DNA of 64,000 nt from Saprospirales bacterium. Its GTDB lineage: Bacteria > Bacteroidota > Bacteroidia > Chitinophagales > Saprospiraceae. Position 1 is the first letter of the stretch. Each line of letters starts with the position of its first letter. Positions 1 to 8,786 of this stretch are shown one piece after another. The notes below the pieces were generated by a model. It searched no databases. It had not been told where the DNA came from and saw nothing but the letters and a program-made list of their open reading frames with translations. The position numbers and the translations under genes are program-made. The stretch is taken from assembly GCA_016711045.1 (NCBI GenBank), contig JADJTT010000007.1, positions 124,001 to 188,000 of the forward strand. Reading direction: 5' to 3'.

Positions 1-721
1 TACTGCTGCGGGTATGCACCGCGTATTGTTTGGCTTCCGGGTCCCATTCAACTTTGTAGGCCAATGTCTCCGGTAACACCTCGGCGCCTTGCTGCTCGGC
101 AAAATAGAGGTAGTTTTTGTCCAGGGTGTTTTTGGCGTTGTGCCGGCAACCGACCATACATCCGGCGCATTCGATGCAGCCATTGCGCAGCGGACCTTTC
201 CCGTCGAAGTAAGGATCGACCGGGGTGTCCGGATCGCCGTAGTACACCCCGACGTCCACGCCCCGAAAACTCTCTTCCTGGCCCATATCCCTGGCTACAG
301 CCGCCAACAGCTTATCATCGACATTGGTGTTTTTGGCGGGGGTACTCCCCAGCATATACCGGGCTTTTTGATAGAAAGGACCCAGTGCGGCCCTCCAATC
401 CCGGAAGTGCGCCCAGCGCGGATTTTGGTAAAATTCATCGCCCGGTTCCAGGTGGGTGTTGGCGTAAACGAGGCTGCCGCCGCCTACGCCCACGCCGTGG
501 ATCACAAAAACCTCTTTGAAGAAAGAGAGTTGCTGGATTCCAAAGCAGCGCAGGAGGGGCGCCCAGAGGTATTTCCGGATATTCCAATTGGTCTTTGGAA
601 AATCTTTCGACTGGTAGCGTTTGCCTTTTTCCAATACAAGTACCCGGTAGCCTTTTTCAGACAAACGCATGGCAGAGACGCTGCCGCCAAAACCGGAACC
701 GATGATGATGTAATCGTACAC
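1..721 (-). CDS. GMC-family FAD oxidoreductase (cholesterol oxidase-like), 3' part cut by window edge
   Basis: Translating the minus strand from the GTG at 721 gives about 240 residues without a stop, running off the left edge. It opens with the FAD-binding Rossmann motif YDYIIIGSGFGGSVSAMRL (residues 2-20). This is followed by GVGVGGGSLVYAN, typical of the GMC flavin-binding region, and a Cys-rich stretch CIECAGCMVGCRHNAKNTL, as in cholesterol-oxidase-like members. The family oxidises alcohols or sterols with FAD; the substrate cannot be told here. GTG is chosen because an in-frame TAA lies 9 nt upstream and the Rossmann motif starts right after it. It lies 49 nt downstream of the EAD11-like gene on the same strand, with a CCCGATA-type palindrome in between. 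Family call is firm; substrate and full length are unknown. Confidence 0.85.
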   Translation of the reverse strand, partial: MYDYIIIGSGFGGSVSAMRLSEKGYRVLVLEKGKRYQSKDFPKTNWNIRKYLWAPLLRCFGIQQLSFFKEVFVIHGVGVGGGSLVYANTHLEPGDEFYQNPRWAHFRDWRAALGPFYQKARYMLGSTPAKNTNVDDKLLAAVARDMGQEESFRGVDVGVYYGDPDTPVDPYFDGKGPLRNGCIECAGCMVGCRHNAKNTLDKNYLYFAEQQGAEVLPETLAYKVEWDPEAKQYAVHTRSS

Positions 722-742
722 AGGGAGTTTTTAGTTTTTAGT

Positions 743-758
743 CCCGATAGCTATCGGG
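743..758. repeat. dispersed palindrome CCCGATAGCTATCGGG, copy 1
   Basis: A perfect 16-bp palindrome in the 49-nt gap between the GMC oxidoreductase and the EAD11-like gene. Near-identical copies occur at 16922-16939 and 40559-40576, each at a gene boundary. It looks like a small dispersed repeat; function unknown. Confidence 0.6.
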
Positions 759-770
759 TTTAATGTTTAG

Positions 771-1502
771 TTAGAGCAAGTGTTTTGCCTGAAGCTCCCG
801 GTGCAATGTAGCAAGATTAGGCAAGGCTTGCTCTAAGTCAAGGATAGTGTCTACTTCAAGCTCCGTAGCGACCTCGTGCAATTGCTTGTAGCGTATCCAG
901 AAGGGCTGGTTTTCGCGCTGGAGTCGGATCTTGTTTATTTTTTCCCGGATAGGAGCGAGGAGCCTTTCGTATTGCTCCAACATGGGCAACTGCGGTAGGA
1001 TCGCCTGGTAAACCACCTGTATGTCCGGGTTATTTTTATCGTTTCGAACGAGGATGCTTCGGGCACTGCGGTAAATCCGTGGGTAGGAATAGAGGATGGA
1101 CTGGTGTTGAGCAATGAACAGCTCAAAATCGGAAAGGCTTATGGACGCTGTACGTTGGGGTATTATCGGGGAGGCTGGGGTGTTCGGAATGTTTTCCAGC
1201 GCGGCTGTCACTTCCGGATTGGTAGCGGGATTCAGGTCAGCCAATTGGAGTTTGTCGATCAATTCGATCGCGCCGGCCCGGATCCGGTTGAGTTGCAACA
1301 GGCGAAAATTGAATTCGATAATGCCTTTTCGGGTTTCCGCTTCAACCTGATTAAATGTGCCTTCCAGTTGCAAGAACTCGTTGATCAATGGAGAAGAACG
1401 GGAAAGTAATGGAAATAACTTTTCCAGTGTTTTTTCCAGGTCTTCCGCCACCCCCATTTTTAGTTCGGTTTGAAGCGATTGCAAATAGGCTAAAGGGTCC
1501 AT
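771..1502 (-). CDS. stand-alone protein with N-terminal EAD11-like (effector-associated) domain
   Basis: This 243-residue protein is predicted all-helical and has no signal peptide or membrane segment. Residues 1-85 fit the effector-associated domain 11 pattern: an acidic helix-rich start (GVAEDLEKTLEKLFPLL), then RKGIIEFNF, then LNRIRAGAIELIDKL. This corresponds to the 'GxIsxeea...NkIrxallelid' signature I recall for EAD11. EADs are small adaptor domains usually fused to caspase-like, NTPase or other effectors in bacterial conflict systems. Here no effector domain follows. After a Pro-rich linker, residues about 110-243 form a second helical region (SDFELFIAQHQSILYSYPRI onward) that I do not recognise. 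The only same-strand neighbour downstream is the GMC oxidoreductase. The EAD assignment is by eye, and function in defence is inference. Confidence 0.6.
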   Translation of the reverse strand: MDPLAYLQSLQTELKMGVAEDLEKTLEKLFPLLSRSSPLINEFLQLEGTFNQVEAETRKGIIEFNFRLLQLNRIRAGAIELIDKLQLADLNPATNPEVTAALENIPNTPASPIIPQRTASISLSDFELFIAQHQSILYSYPRIYRSARSILVRNDKNNPDIQVVYQAILPQLPMLEQYERLLAPIREKINKIRLQRENQPFWIRYKQLHEVATELEVDTILDLEQALPNLATLHRELQAKHLL

Positions 1503-1628
1503 GTTCGGTCGGTCATTGATCTTATGTGGAAAGATAGGATTTTTTCTCTACTCCTGGCTCTCGAAAGAAATCCGGGATTGAAATCCCAATAATATGTATA
1601 TTAGAGTATATACTGAAGAAATACCACT

Positions 1629-1636
1629 TAGGTTTG
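1629..1636 (+). promoter_or_regulatory. -7 promoter element (TAGGTTTG) upstream of MaoC gene
   Basis: Exact match to the Bacteroidota -7 consensus TAnnTTTG, 30 nt before the ATG at 1667. No TTG sits at the expected -33 spacing, so it is supported by the -7 box only. Confidence 0.4.
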
Positions 1637-1666
1637 AGTATAAAAGATCTGTAAAATCCCTCTGGC

Positions 1667-2065
1667 ATGAAAATAGGACAATCCTATGAGATCGAATTTC
1701 AATTTTCGCAGGATCAGGTCGATCAGTTTGCTCGGGTGACGGGCGACGACAACCCGATCCATTTGGATCCGGTGTATGCAGCTAAGACTATATTCCGGAA
1801 ACCGATCATGCATGGCTTTTTGTCTGCGTCCATTTTTTCCCGCATTTTCGGTACCCTGTTTCCAGGGGAAGGTACGATCTACCTGTCGCAGCAATTAAAT
1901 TTCCTCAAACCGATGTACGTGGACCAGTTGTACAAGGCTGTGGTTCGGATCGCAGAGATCTTTCCGGACAAGCACCAGGCAAAGATAAGCACAGAGGTAC
2001 ATGGGGATAATGGAAAATTAACCATTTCCGGGGATGCCCTGGTCTTACATTGGGACAAGTTTTGA
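1667..2065 (+). CDS. MaoC-like (R)-specific enoyl-CoA hydratase
   Basis: A 132-residue cytosolic single hot-dog protein of the MaoC/PhaJ family, which hydrates trans-2-enoyl-CoA to (R)-3-hydroxyacyl-CoA. The catalytic hydratase motif is present as TGDDNPIHLD, with Asp27 and His32 in the D-x4-H spacing, followed by the usual FRKPIMHGFLSASIFSRIFG segment that lines the acyl tunnel. Length matches PhaJ-type enzymes. The downstream hypothetical begins 33 nt later on the same strand, so the two may be co-transcribed. The exact chain-length preference cannot be read from sequence. Confidence 0.85.
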   Translation: MKIGQSYEIEFQFSQDQVDQFARVTGDDNPIHLDPVYAAKTIFRKPIMHGFLSASIFSRIFGTLFPGEGTIYLSQQLNFLKPMYVDQLYKAVVRIAEIFPDKHQAKISTEVHGDNGKLTISGDALVLHWDKF

Positions 2066-2098
2066 AAATATGTATTAATACACCACAAAACCAGGTTT

Positions 2099-2596
2099 AT
2101 GACGAGTTTCAGGATACGCCCTCGTTTTCAGAAGGTTGTTCAGTTGCCGCCAGACAAGTTGGAGGAGCGGATGCAATATGCCCTGCAAAAGCCGAATTGC
2201 CCTGTTTCCGGGGTGATCACCTCCGGCCATACCTACCTCAAGATCCCACCGGGTGACCGGCATTTCTGGTCGCCTGAGTTGCACTTGTCTTTGGAACCTC
2301 ATGAGGAGGGCACCCTGGTCAGCGGGCTGTATGGCCCGCACCCCGTAGTGTGGTTTTATTTCCTGATGGGGTATATGGCCCTGGCTGTTTCCTCCCTTTT
2401 CGTTACTATCATCGGTATGTCAAGGCTGACGCTTGGCCTCTCTGCCAATATCCTGTGGTTGCTGGTGGTGTTCGGCATTGTCACCCTGGTCATGTACCTG
2501 GCCAGCCAAACCGGGCAGAAGCTGGGGGTGGAGCAGACCTTCCGCATCCATCATTGTTTTGAGGATATGTTGGGAGAGCAGGTGCATATCCAGTGA
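2099..2596 (+). CDS. conserved hypothetical protein with two C-terminal membrane segments
   Basis: This 165-residue protein has a soluble N-terminal part of about 80 residues containing GHTYLKIPPGDRHFWSPELH and LEPHEEGTLVSGLYGPHP. Two hydrophobic segments follow (about 83-105 and 115-137) and a short polar tail. I recall similar proteins in Bacteroidota annotated as hypothetical, sometimes misleadingly as GTP-binding; no P-loop is visible. The N-terminal part may have a START/SRPBCC-like fold, but that is only a guess. It follows maoC by 33 nt. Confidence 0.6.
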   Translation: MTSFRIRPRFQKVVQLPPDKLEERMQYALQKPNCPVSGVITSGHTYLKIPPGDRHFWSPELHLSLEPHEEGTLVSGLYGPHPVVWFYFLMGYMALAVSSLFVTIIGMSRLTLGLSANILWLLVVFGIVTLVMYLASQTGQKLGVEQTFRIHHCFEDMLGEQVHIQ

Positions 2597-2603
2597 AAGT
2601 CAA

Positions 2604-5426
2604 TTACTCTCCAATCACAACCCCTTTTCTATAGATCCCATTGGCACTGATCACCTGCACCCGATACAATCCGGGCGCCCAATCAGCTCCGTCAATAGCG
2701 TGCGTGCCTGAAATACCTTCCAGGTCCCGTTCCAGCACCAATTGCCCATTTGCGCTCCACACGCGAAGTTGCTGGCTCTGGACAGGCAGTTCCACCTGAA
2801 AAGTGCCGGACGATGGATTCGGATAGACATTCAGGGTGCTTGCGATGGGTATTTCCGATAGGGCGCTGACATCCTTGTAGACTGCTTCCACCGGAACCCG
2901 GGCACTGACGCAACTATCGCCGGGAATCACGACTTGCCAGTCATAGAAATAATAATAATAGTCTTCGCCGAAGTTGGAGTTTTTCAGCATGGCCACGCCT
3001 TCGATCCAGTAGGGATACATGACCCCCGAACTGCTGCGCTGTAAGCGCGGGCTGATAAAACCGTAGGTCGTCAGATTGAAGTCGGAGTTGGTAGTCAGGG
3101 ACAGGTCGACGCCGGGCTGTACGTCAAAATCGAGGAAAATCTGGCTGGTGCCATTGGGAATATCGACCTGTTTGCTGAGCAGCACATCGCCATTGCTGTT
3201 GCGCAGTTCAATGACCCGTGGACCCGGGGTGTCGGTATATACTTTTACTTGTTTGAGTGTGAAAGGCTCCAGACAGTCAAAAATCAATTCTCCAAGGAAC
3301 TGATTGCCACCGAACAGGCTCGCGCCGGTGTGGTCCGGCATCCCTCCGTTAAACGTGCCGCCCCCAAACTGACCGAGGTCTTCGACGTAAAAAGTGGTGG
3401 TTTCCAGGATGACCGGCGTCACATAGGTATTGCCGGTCCCTAGCAGGTTACCACCCGTTTGTGCGTCATACCAGTGCGGATCGCTGCCGGTAGCCATTAA
3501 GGTAGCTGTGCCGGGCGAGGTGATCGTATCGGGTTCCACCATTGGGGCATCGACAAGGTAGACTTCAACTTGCTGTGCCGGAGAGGTAAACTCCGCACAG
3601 AGGCCCTGGATCGTAACCGTATACGCGCCTCCTTCACTCGCCGTAATGCTTTGGGTGGTTTCGCCGGTGGACCAAAGGTATTCAGCGGCTTCTTCCGTGG
3701 TGAGTATCACCGATCCTCCTGCACAGAAAGCCGTATCGCCTTGGGCCGTCACGATGGGCATCTCGATCGGATCCACCGTAATTTGGATCCCGCTCCCAAT
3801 GCCAAAGCACCCGTTATCGTCTGTGATGGTTACGTTGTAAAGGCCGGCTTCCGTTACCGTGATCGATTGGCCGGTTTCGCCGGTTGACCATTCGTAGTTG
3901 AAACCTTCCGGAGCGGTCAATTGCACGCTTTCCCCTGAGCAAAAGGTAGTGGCCCCATCAGGAGTGATGGAAGCTGTAGGCGAAATGCAGTTATCTTCAA
4001 TGATGGTCAGGTATTGGTTAACCACAGGGGGCTGATAAGTCTCCTTTATGCCGCTGGGCCAATTGATGACCAGCGAATCCAGAGTTTCTGCGGCGCCCAG
4101 ACCGAAGTATTGTATGAGGGAGTTCATGATGCCATAGCTTTCCCCTGAACGCACTTCCCGGATTTGCACTCCCCAGGGGCCGTATATGGCCAACCGGGCG
4201 CCGATGGCGTTGCGATTGCTTTCGGTGCCTACCAGGTTGATAGCCAGCCAGTTATTATTGTTGCCGGTGTTCATCCACAAGACATCCGCAATAGTGCTGG
4301 GCGTGGTATAGATCTGTGCATAGCCGCCATAAATATCCAGAAACCCGTCGTGGTTGAGGTCGCCAATGGCATAGGATTCCATGTCGTTGGCATTGAAGGG
4401 GTTGGGTACAAGGGTGAAGGTTTTGTCGCCATTGTTGCGGTACAGGTATTGGCTGCTGCCTGCTACCAGAATATCCACAAAGCCGTCGTTGTCGAAATCG
4501 CGCATCACGCCCTGAATAGGCAGTCCACCAATAAAAAGCCCGCTGGAGGCGGTGATGTCGGTAAAAACCCCTGTGCCGTCATTCTCCAGCAGCTGGCTGG
4601 GCACATCGTGGTTGGTGATGAAGCAGTCCATATCTCCATCGTTGTCGATGTCGTTGAAGTCTGCCGTCCACGATTGAGCGCCGATTTTCAGGTTGTAGTC
4701 GCCTGCCGCTTCTGTGTAATTGTTGTTGCCGTCATTGACGAAAAGGGCATTGATACGTCGAGGGTCGGTAGGATCGTTTACCCCCTGCCGGCACTTGGCG
4801 ATGTACAGGTCGAGATCGCCGTCGTTGTCGAAATCGGTCCATATGCTGCCATAATTGCCCGAATTATCAGAAGGCGGCGAGGTAGCCATATCGATCCAGT
4901 TGTCGGCCTGCGAAAAGGTGCCGTCACCGTTGTTCGACCAGATGCGGCTTTCTCCGTCGTCGTGGCAGGCAAACACATCCACAAATCCGTCATTATTGAT
5001 ATCTGCAAAATTGGATCCCTGCACGAAAATGCCCGGCCCGGGAAGGGTTGACTGGGTATACGCGGTTCCGTTCGCATTGGCCTGATGGATTTTGGCGCCG
5101 GTGTAAGCGCCTCCGCAGAACAGGTCATTGAAGCCGTTGTTGTCAAAATCTGCCAGGCACAAACTCCACTGGTTGCCTCCCGATACCTGCCCATATTGGT
5201 AATTGGAAAAAAGTCCTCCTCCGGGAGTCTGGTATTCGATATTCCATACTTTGGCCTGATCCAGGCGTACGATATCATCTAATCCATCCCCGTTCATGTC
5301 TACGACGCCGATCGCCACGCCGCTGTGCACATTGGTATTGAGCAGCAGGGCATTTTCATTGGTAAAGGAGATTTGGGCGACCATCAAATGAGGAACCGCC
5401 AACAGCAAGAGTACAATACGCTTCAT
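2604..5426 (-). CDS. secreted FG-GAP/ASPIC-UnbV repeat protein with T9SS sorting domain
   Basis: A 940-residue surface or secreted protein. It begins with a signal peptide (MKRIVLLLLAVPHLMVAQ). Residues about 30-385 contain repeated FG-GAP/VCBS Ca-binding loops (DMNGDGLDD, DFDNNGFND, DINNDGFVD, DFDNDGDLD, DIDNDGDMD, DFDNDGFVD, DLNHDGFLD) forming a beta-propeller. Residues about 400-465 carry the ASPIC/UnbV segment (GARLAIYGPWGVQIREVRSG). Two Ig/PKD-like repeats follow, each with the phrase EWSTGETGQSI or LWSTGETTQSI. The last about 70 residues are a type A T9SS sorting domain (NVYPNPSSGTFQVELP, ending in KGVVIGE). The ATG at 5426 is preferred over a TTG two codons earlier. It probably acts in adhesion or binding; no catalytic motif is seen. 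Confidence 0.88.
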   Translation of the reverse strand: MKRIVLLLLAVPHLMVAQISFTNENALLLNTNVHSGVAIGVVDMNGDGLDDIVRLDQAKVWNIEYQTPGGGLFSNYQYGQVSGGNQWSLCLADFDNNGFNDLFCGGAYTGAKIHQANANGTAYTQSTLPGPGIFVQGSNFADINNDGFVDVFACHDDGESRIWSNNGDGTFSQADNWIDMATSPPSDNSGNYGSIWTDFDNDGDLDLYIAKCRQGVNDPTDPRRINALFVNDGNNNYTEAAGDYNLKIGAQSWTADFNDIDNDGDMDCFITNHDVPSQLLENDGTGVFTDITASSGLFIGGLPIQGVMRDFDNDGFVDILVAGSSQYLYRNNGDKTFTLVPNPFNANDMESYAIGDLNHDGFLDIYGGYAQIYTTPSTIADVLWMNTGNNNNWLAINLVGTESNRNAIGARLAIYGPWGVQIREVRSGESYGIMNSLIQYFGLGAAETLDSLVINWPSGIKETYQPPVVNQYLTIIEDNCISPTASITPDGATTFCSGESVQLTAPEGFNYEWSTGETGQSITVTEAGLYNVTITDDNGCFGIGSGIQITVDPIEMPIVTAQGDTAFCAGGSVILTTEEAAEYLWSTGETTQSITASEGGAYTVTIQGLCAEFTSPAQQVEVYLVDAPMVEPDTITSPGTATLMATGSDPHWYDAQTGGNLLGTGNTYVTPVILETTTFYVEDLGQFGGGTFNGGMPDHTGASLFGGNQFLGELIFDCLEPFTLKQVKVYTDTPGPRVIELRNSNGDVLLSKQVDIPNGTSQIFLDFDVQPGVDLSLTTNSDFNLTTYGFISPRLQRSSSGVMYPYWIEGVAMLKNSNFGEDYYYYFYDWQVVIPGDSCVSARVPVEAVYKDVSALSEIPIASTLNVYPNPSSGTFQVELPVQSQQLRVWSANGQLVLERDLEGISGTHAIDGADWAPGLYRVQVISANGIYRKGVVIGE

Positions 5427-5497
5427 GTGCAAATGGCCTTATAGGTTTGAAATGAAAAATCTAGCCGGCTGAAGGCCGGAAGGAGAACAAGATACGA

Positions 5498-5525
5498 AAA
5501 GGCTGCACTTACAAATGCAGTCTTT
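5498..5525 (-). terminator. possible terminator after ferredoxin gene
   Basis: An inverted repeat of about 10 bp with one weak pair (5498-5507 with 5516-5525) overlaps the ferredoxin stop codon and is followed, in the minus direction, by CTTTTCG. Weak but correctly placed intrinsic terminator. Confidence 0.35.
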
Positions 5526-5856
5526 CCTTTTTCCTGAGAAGCATTTCTTCCGTTTCTACGCGCTCGGGGTCGGGCACACAGCAGTCTACCGGGCAGACGG
5601 CAGCGCATTGCGGTTCCTCATGAAATCCTACACATTCCGTACATTTATCCGAAACAATGTAGTAAAATTCGTCTGACACCGGTGCGATTCGGCTATCTGC
5701 ATCGATCTTGCGCCCATCTTCAAGTGTATAGGTCCCACTGACAGTGTTCCCATCCGAGATGGCCCATTCCATTCCGCCTTCGTAAATGGCGTTGTTGGGG
5801 CATTCGGGCTCGCAGGCGCCGCAGTTGATGCATTCATCGGTTATCATTATGGCCAT
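5509..5856 (-). CDS. ferredoxin with two [4Fe-4S] clusters
   Basis: A 115-residue cytosolic electron carrier. The first cluster motif is CINCGACEPECP near the N-terminus. The second is CTECVGFHEEPQCAAVCPVDCC, the variant with a long insertion typical of YfhL/Alvin-type dicluster ferredoxins. The ATG at 5856 (MAIMITDECINCG) is chosen because the family starts a few residues before the first Cys; the longer reading frame upstream adds an unrelated 32-residue sequence. No dedicated redox partner is next to it. Family identity is firm, partner unknown. Confidence 0.88.
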   Translation of the reverse strand: MAIMITDECINCGACEPECPNNAIYEGGMEWAISDGNTVSGTYTLEDGRKIDADSRIAPVSDEFYYIVSDKCTECVGFHEEPQCAAVCPVDCCVPDPERVETEEMLLRKKERLHL

Positions 5857-6018
5857 GATGTACGGTGTTTTTTGTGCAGTTAAACAATGGAATCCGGAGG
5901 CAGTTCCGAATTCTCCCATGCAAAAGTACAGTGCTTGGGGAAAAAAATACAAAGGAGCGATAGTTTATAGTAGAAACAAATTGCTTTTCCTGTAATTTCC
6001 CGGAAAATAAAATGCCAC

Positions 6019-7299
6019 ATGCAATCCGATTGGGTATCCCGGCAATCTTTTTGGCTGCTGCTGGCCCTTGTGCTCGCCGGGATTAACACGCTTATGCTCA
6101 ACGAACTGAATACATGGCTGCCAGGTGCGGAAGCGCTTATGGCAGGCTCGTGGGGCAGCGGTTTGTTGTCGCATCCTTTTCTGCTCCGCCTGCCTGGTCC
6201 TTTGCTATTTTTTGCGACACTAGCCGCGACCTATTGGTTGGGGAGACGATTTTTTGGAAAAGAAGCCGCGCTCCTGACGCTTTTTGTCCTTGCCGGATCC
6301 TTCCTGTTGGTAAATAGTGTCAAATGGGCCACGGGCGATCCATGGCTGTTACTGTTTTTGGTCCTTACTTCGCTGGGCATGTTGGGCTATTTGAAGCAAC
6401 CTGCCTGGTCGTGGCGTCTCCTGACCTGGACCAGTGGCGCGGTGTCGATCCTCATTCAACCTTTATGGGGGTTGGCTGCATTGCTGGGTATGGCGCTGGT
6501 ATGGCGTTTCCGCCACCCGGACGGCAAACGGCTGGATGGGCTGTATCTGTGGATCTGGGGACCGGCGCTGGTGGCGCTATCGTGGTGGTGGAAGGGAGAC
6601 GTCTGGAGCACGCCATTTTTGTATTGGACCTGGACTTCTGGGCATCAGGGGTGGGTCATTGGCGCTCAAATTCTGGGAATGCTTCCCTGGTTGGGCCTTC
6701 TTGTCGCAGGTATCGTAGAGCTGATCCGGAACCAATCGAAAGGGGAGGAGCTGTCCATTTTGCTGGGTGGCTTGCTATTGGGAGCCATTTTGAGCGGTTC
6801 ACTTCTCGTGCAATGGGCCTTTGCCCTGGTGATCGCCAAGCAATTGCAGCGAATATTAAAACCCGGATACCCCTATGAAAACATGCTAAAGACAATTACC
6901 ATTCTCCAATTGCTAGGCGTATTGTTACTGGGCATAATTGGCATGATCTACGGGTATTTGGAGCTGGGAGCAATGGGATTCCGGATGGGAATGAGCCTCA
7001 TGCTCGCCTACTGGATGCCGGGCTTATTTGGGGCAATAGGCCTGTTTGGCAGAAACCAGCGGCTCCTGGTGCTGGGCAGTGCGTTTGGGGCGCTACTCTT
7101 TTCCCTGGCATTCTGGGCGCAGGCAGGTCCCTGGATAGAAAGTAAACGGCACTCCCCACAAGACCTGCTGGGCGAACTGGATAGGGAAAATCCTGCTTTC
7201 CAATCTGTTCCAGCATGGAAACAGATTGGAAAAGCCGAGATTTGGGGGGTGGCTAAGCGTTTGAAAATAGCAGGTACATCAGGATCATTACCACAATGA
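6019..7299 (+). CDS. polytopic membrane protein, GT39/ArnT-like
   Basis: A 426-residue inner-membrane protein with about 10 hydrophobic segments. The arrangement resembles dolichyl-phosphate-mannose/ArnT-type lipid-linked glycosyltransferases: a first helix, then an amphipathic periplasmic stretch, then repeated PLLFFATLAATYWLGRRFFG and WATGDPWLLLFLVLTSLGML segments. The acidic D-E motif expected in the first periplasmic loop of active GT39/GT83 enzymes is not clear (ELNTWLPGAEAL is the corresponding region), so activity is uncertain. It is divergently oriented from the ferredoxin, and its 3' end overlaps the small membrane gene on the other strand by 47 nt. A clearer family member lies at 38182. 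Confidence 0.6.
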   Translation: MQSDWVSRQSFWLLLALVLAGINTLMLNELNTWLPGAEALMAGSWGSGLLSHPFLLRLPGPLLFFATLAATYWLGRRFFGKEAALLTLFVLAGSFLLVNSVKWATGDPWLLLFLVLTSLGMLGYLKQPAWSWRLLTWTSGAVSILIQPLWGLAALLGMALVWRFRHPDGKRLDGLYLWIWGPALVALSWWWKGDVWSTPFLYWTWTSGHQGWVIGAQILGMLPWLGLLVAGIVELIRNQSKGEELSILLGGLLLGAILSGSLLVQWAFALVIAKQLQRILKPGYPYENMLKTITILQLLGVLLLGIIGMIYGYLELGAMGFRMGMSLMLAYWMPGLFGAIGLFGRNQRLLVLGSAFGALLFSLAFWAQAGPWIESKRHSPQDLLGELDRENPAFQSVPAWKQIGKAEIWGVAKRLKIAGTSGSLPQ

Positions 7300-7384
7300 C
7301 GATCCCGATTACATAGTAGATAAATTTCTTATTGGCGACCTTATCCTGGGCCGCCATTTTTTTCTTTTGTCTGGCACTGGTCAT
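7253..7384 (-). CDS. small single-span membrane protein (43 aa)
   Basis: A Lys-rich cytosolic N-terminus (TSARQKKKMAAQDKVANKK) is followed by one hydrophobic helix (YYVIGIVIVVMILMYLLF). Its ATG at 7384 gives a compact protein; the longer frame upstream translates part of the helicase gene's strand out of frame and is rejected. It lies 46 nt downstream of the PIF1-like helicase on the same strand. Similar very small tail membrane proteins are common in Bacteroidota and have no assigned function. Confidence 0.6.
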   Translation of the reverse strand: MTSARQKKKMAAQDKVANKKFIYYVIGIVIVVMILMYLLFSNA

Positions 7385-7430
7385 GGTACAATGAGTTTTG
7401 TGGCAATTTAGGAAATTGGCGAATATTTTT

Positions 7431-8726
7431 TTATAAATGCTGTTCATAAAACTCCACGACCCGTTCATCCACGAGGATATCCTGTGGACGAAGTTTGGCC
7501 TGGAGAATGATGCCATCCAGGGTGCGGCATCGACTGAGCGCCACATAGGTCTGTCCGTGCTCAAAGGCGCCCCGTCCCAGATCGATGATAACCCGATCGA
7601 ATGTCTTGCCCTGGGATTTGTGAATGGTGATTGCCCATGCCAGCCGCAGGGGGAATTGTTCAAAAGTGCCTACCACTTCGGTTTCAATTTTTTCAGGGTC
7701 GTCGGGGTGCATCTTATACCTCAGGATCTCCCATTCGGCCCTTCCCACTTCGATCTCTTCCGTGCCACCGTCTGGCTTAAGCGTTTCGACCCGGATCCAC
7801 TCGGGGTCCAGTTCGGTGATCTTGCCGATGGTGCCGTTGACAAACCGGCGTTCCGGGTCGTTTTTCAGAAACATCACCTGGGCATTTTTCTTGAGTTCAA
7901 GGCGCAGGTCGGTAGGGTAGAGCTGTGGGTTGAATTCCCCGCCCACAAAGGCCGTGAAATACCGGGGAGACTCCGTCAATTTGGCCAACTCCCGCTGGTT
8001 GATCGAATCGACGGTGGCATTCCGGGCGGAGAGGGTGATAAACCGGTCGCTCGCTTCAAAGTCGGGCATGAACCGGCGATTTAACTCCTCCAGGTCGCTT
8101 TCGTCGGTCCGGTTCAGGCGAATGGCATCGAGCAGGCGGAGGAAGTGCCGTTGCTCCTGCCTGTAGACGTGGCGCAATTCGACCATTTCAAATTCAAAGG
8201 CTCCATGGGCGAAGACCTTGGCGGAAAAGAAATATGGGGTCGAATAATAGGTCTGAAAATATTGGCGCTCCATGACGCTGGCCACCACCGGCGGCAATTG
8301 GAAAAGGTCGCCAAAAAAAATTAACTGCACCCCGCCGAAAGGCCTTGGGTCTTCCCGGTTTATCCGCAGGAAAACATCCATGCAATCCAGTATGTCTGCC
8401 CGCACCATGGAGATTTCATCGATGATGAGCACCTCCAGGTTCTTATATAGTTTCCGGAATTTGCGCTTCTTGATATCCTTTTGGTCGATCAGTCTCGGAG
8501 GGAACCCGAAGAAAGAGTGGATGGTTTGCCCCCGCACATTGAGTGCAGCTACCCCGGTGGGCGCTAGCACTACTGCTTTTTTTTTGGTCGTGTTTCGAAA
8601 AAGCTGCAAAAGTGTAGACTTTCCGGTGCCAGCCCGACCTGTAATAAAGAGATTTTTGTCAGACTTTTCCAAGAGGTTTAAGGCCTCCTGAAAATCGCTG
8701 CTCAATACAAAGGGCTGTTTTTCCAT
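7431..8726 (-). CDS. PIF1-like SF1 DNA helicase
   Basis: A 431-residue cytosolic ATPase. Motif I (Walker A) is ITGRAGTGKSTLL at residues about 28-40, motif Ia APTGVAALNVRGQTIHSFFG, motif II (Walker B) LIIDEISMVRADILD, motif III FGDLFQLPPVV, and the C-terminal motifs are ITIHKSQGKTFDRVIIDLG and YVALSRCRTLDGI. This full set defines the PIF1/RecD-type 5'-3' helicases, which unwind G-quadruplex and forked DNA. Length is that of a core bacterial Pif1 without accessory domains. It is monocistronic or paired with the 43-aa membrane gene downstream. Confidence 0.9.
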   Translation of the reverse strand: MEKQPFVLSSDFQEALNLLEKSDKNLFITGRAGTGKSTLLQLFRNTTKKKAVVLAPTGVAALNVRGQTIHSFFGFPPRLIDQKDIKKRKFRKLYKNLEVLIIDEISMVRADILDCMDVFLRINREDPRPFGGVQLIFFGDLFQLPPVVASVMERQYFQTYYSTPYFFSAKVFAHGAFEFEMVELRHVYRQEQRHFLRLLDAIRLNRTDESDLEELNRRFMPDFEASDRFITLSARNATVDSINQRELAKLTESPRYFTAFVGGEFNPQLYPTDLRLELKKNAQVMFLKNDPERRFVNGTIGKITELDPEWIRVETLKPDGGTEEIEVGRAEWEILRYKMHPDDPEKIETEVVGTFEQFPLRLAWAITIHKSQGKTFDRVIIDLGRGAFEHGQTYVALSRCRTLDGIILQAKLRPQDILVDERVVEFYEQHL

Positions 8727-8786
8727 AGTCAGTTGGGAAAATTAAGGAGATCCAGGCACAGCCTGCCTTTCATTAAAAAGTTACAC

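Noticed and set aside
89..763. 224-residue plus-strand frame at the left edge
   Set aside because: Antisense of the GMC oxidoreductase, whose minus-strand frame has clear family motifs.
4164..5051. 295-residue plus-strand frame
   Set aside because: Antisense of the FG-GAP repeats; Val/Ile-rich low-information sequence caused by codon bias of the true gene.
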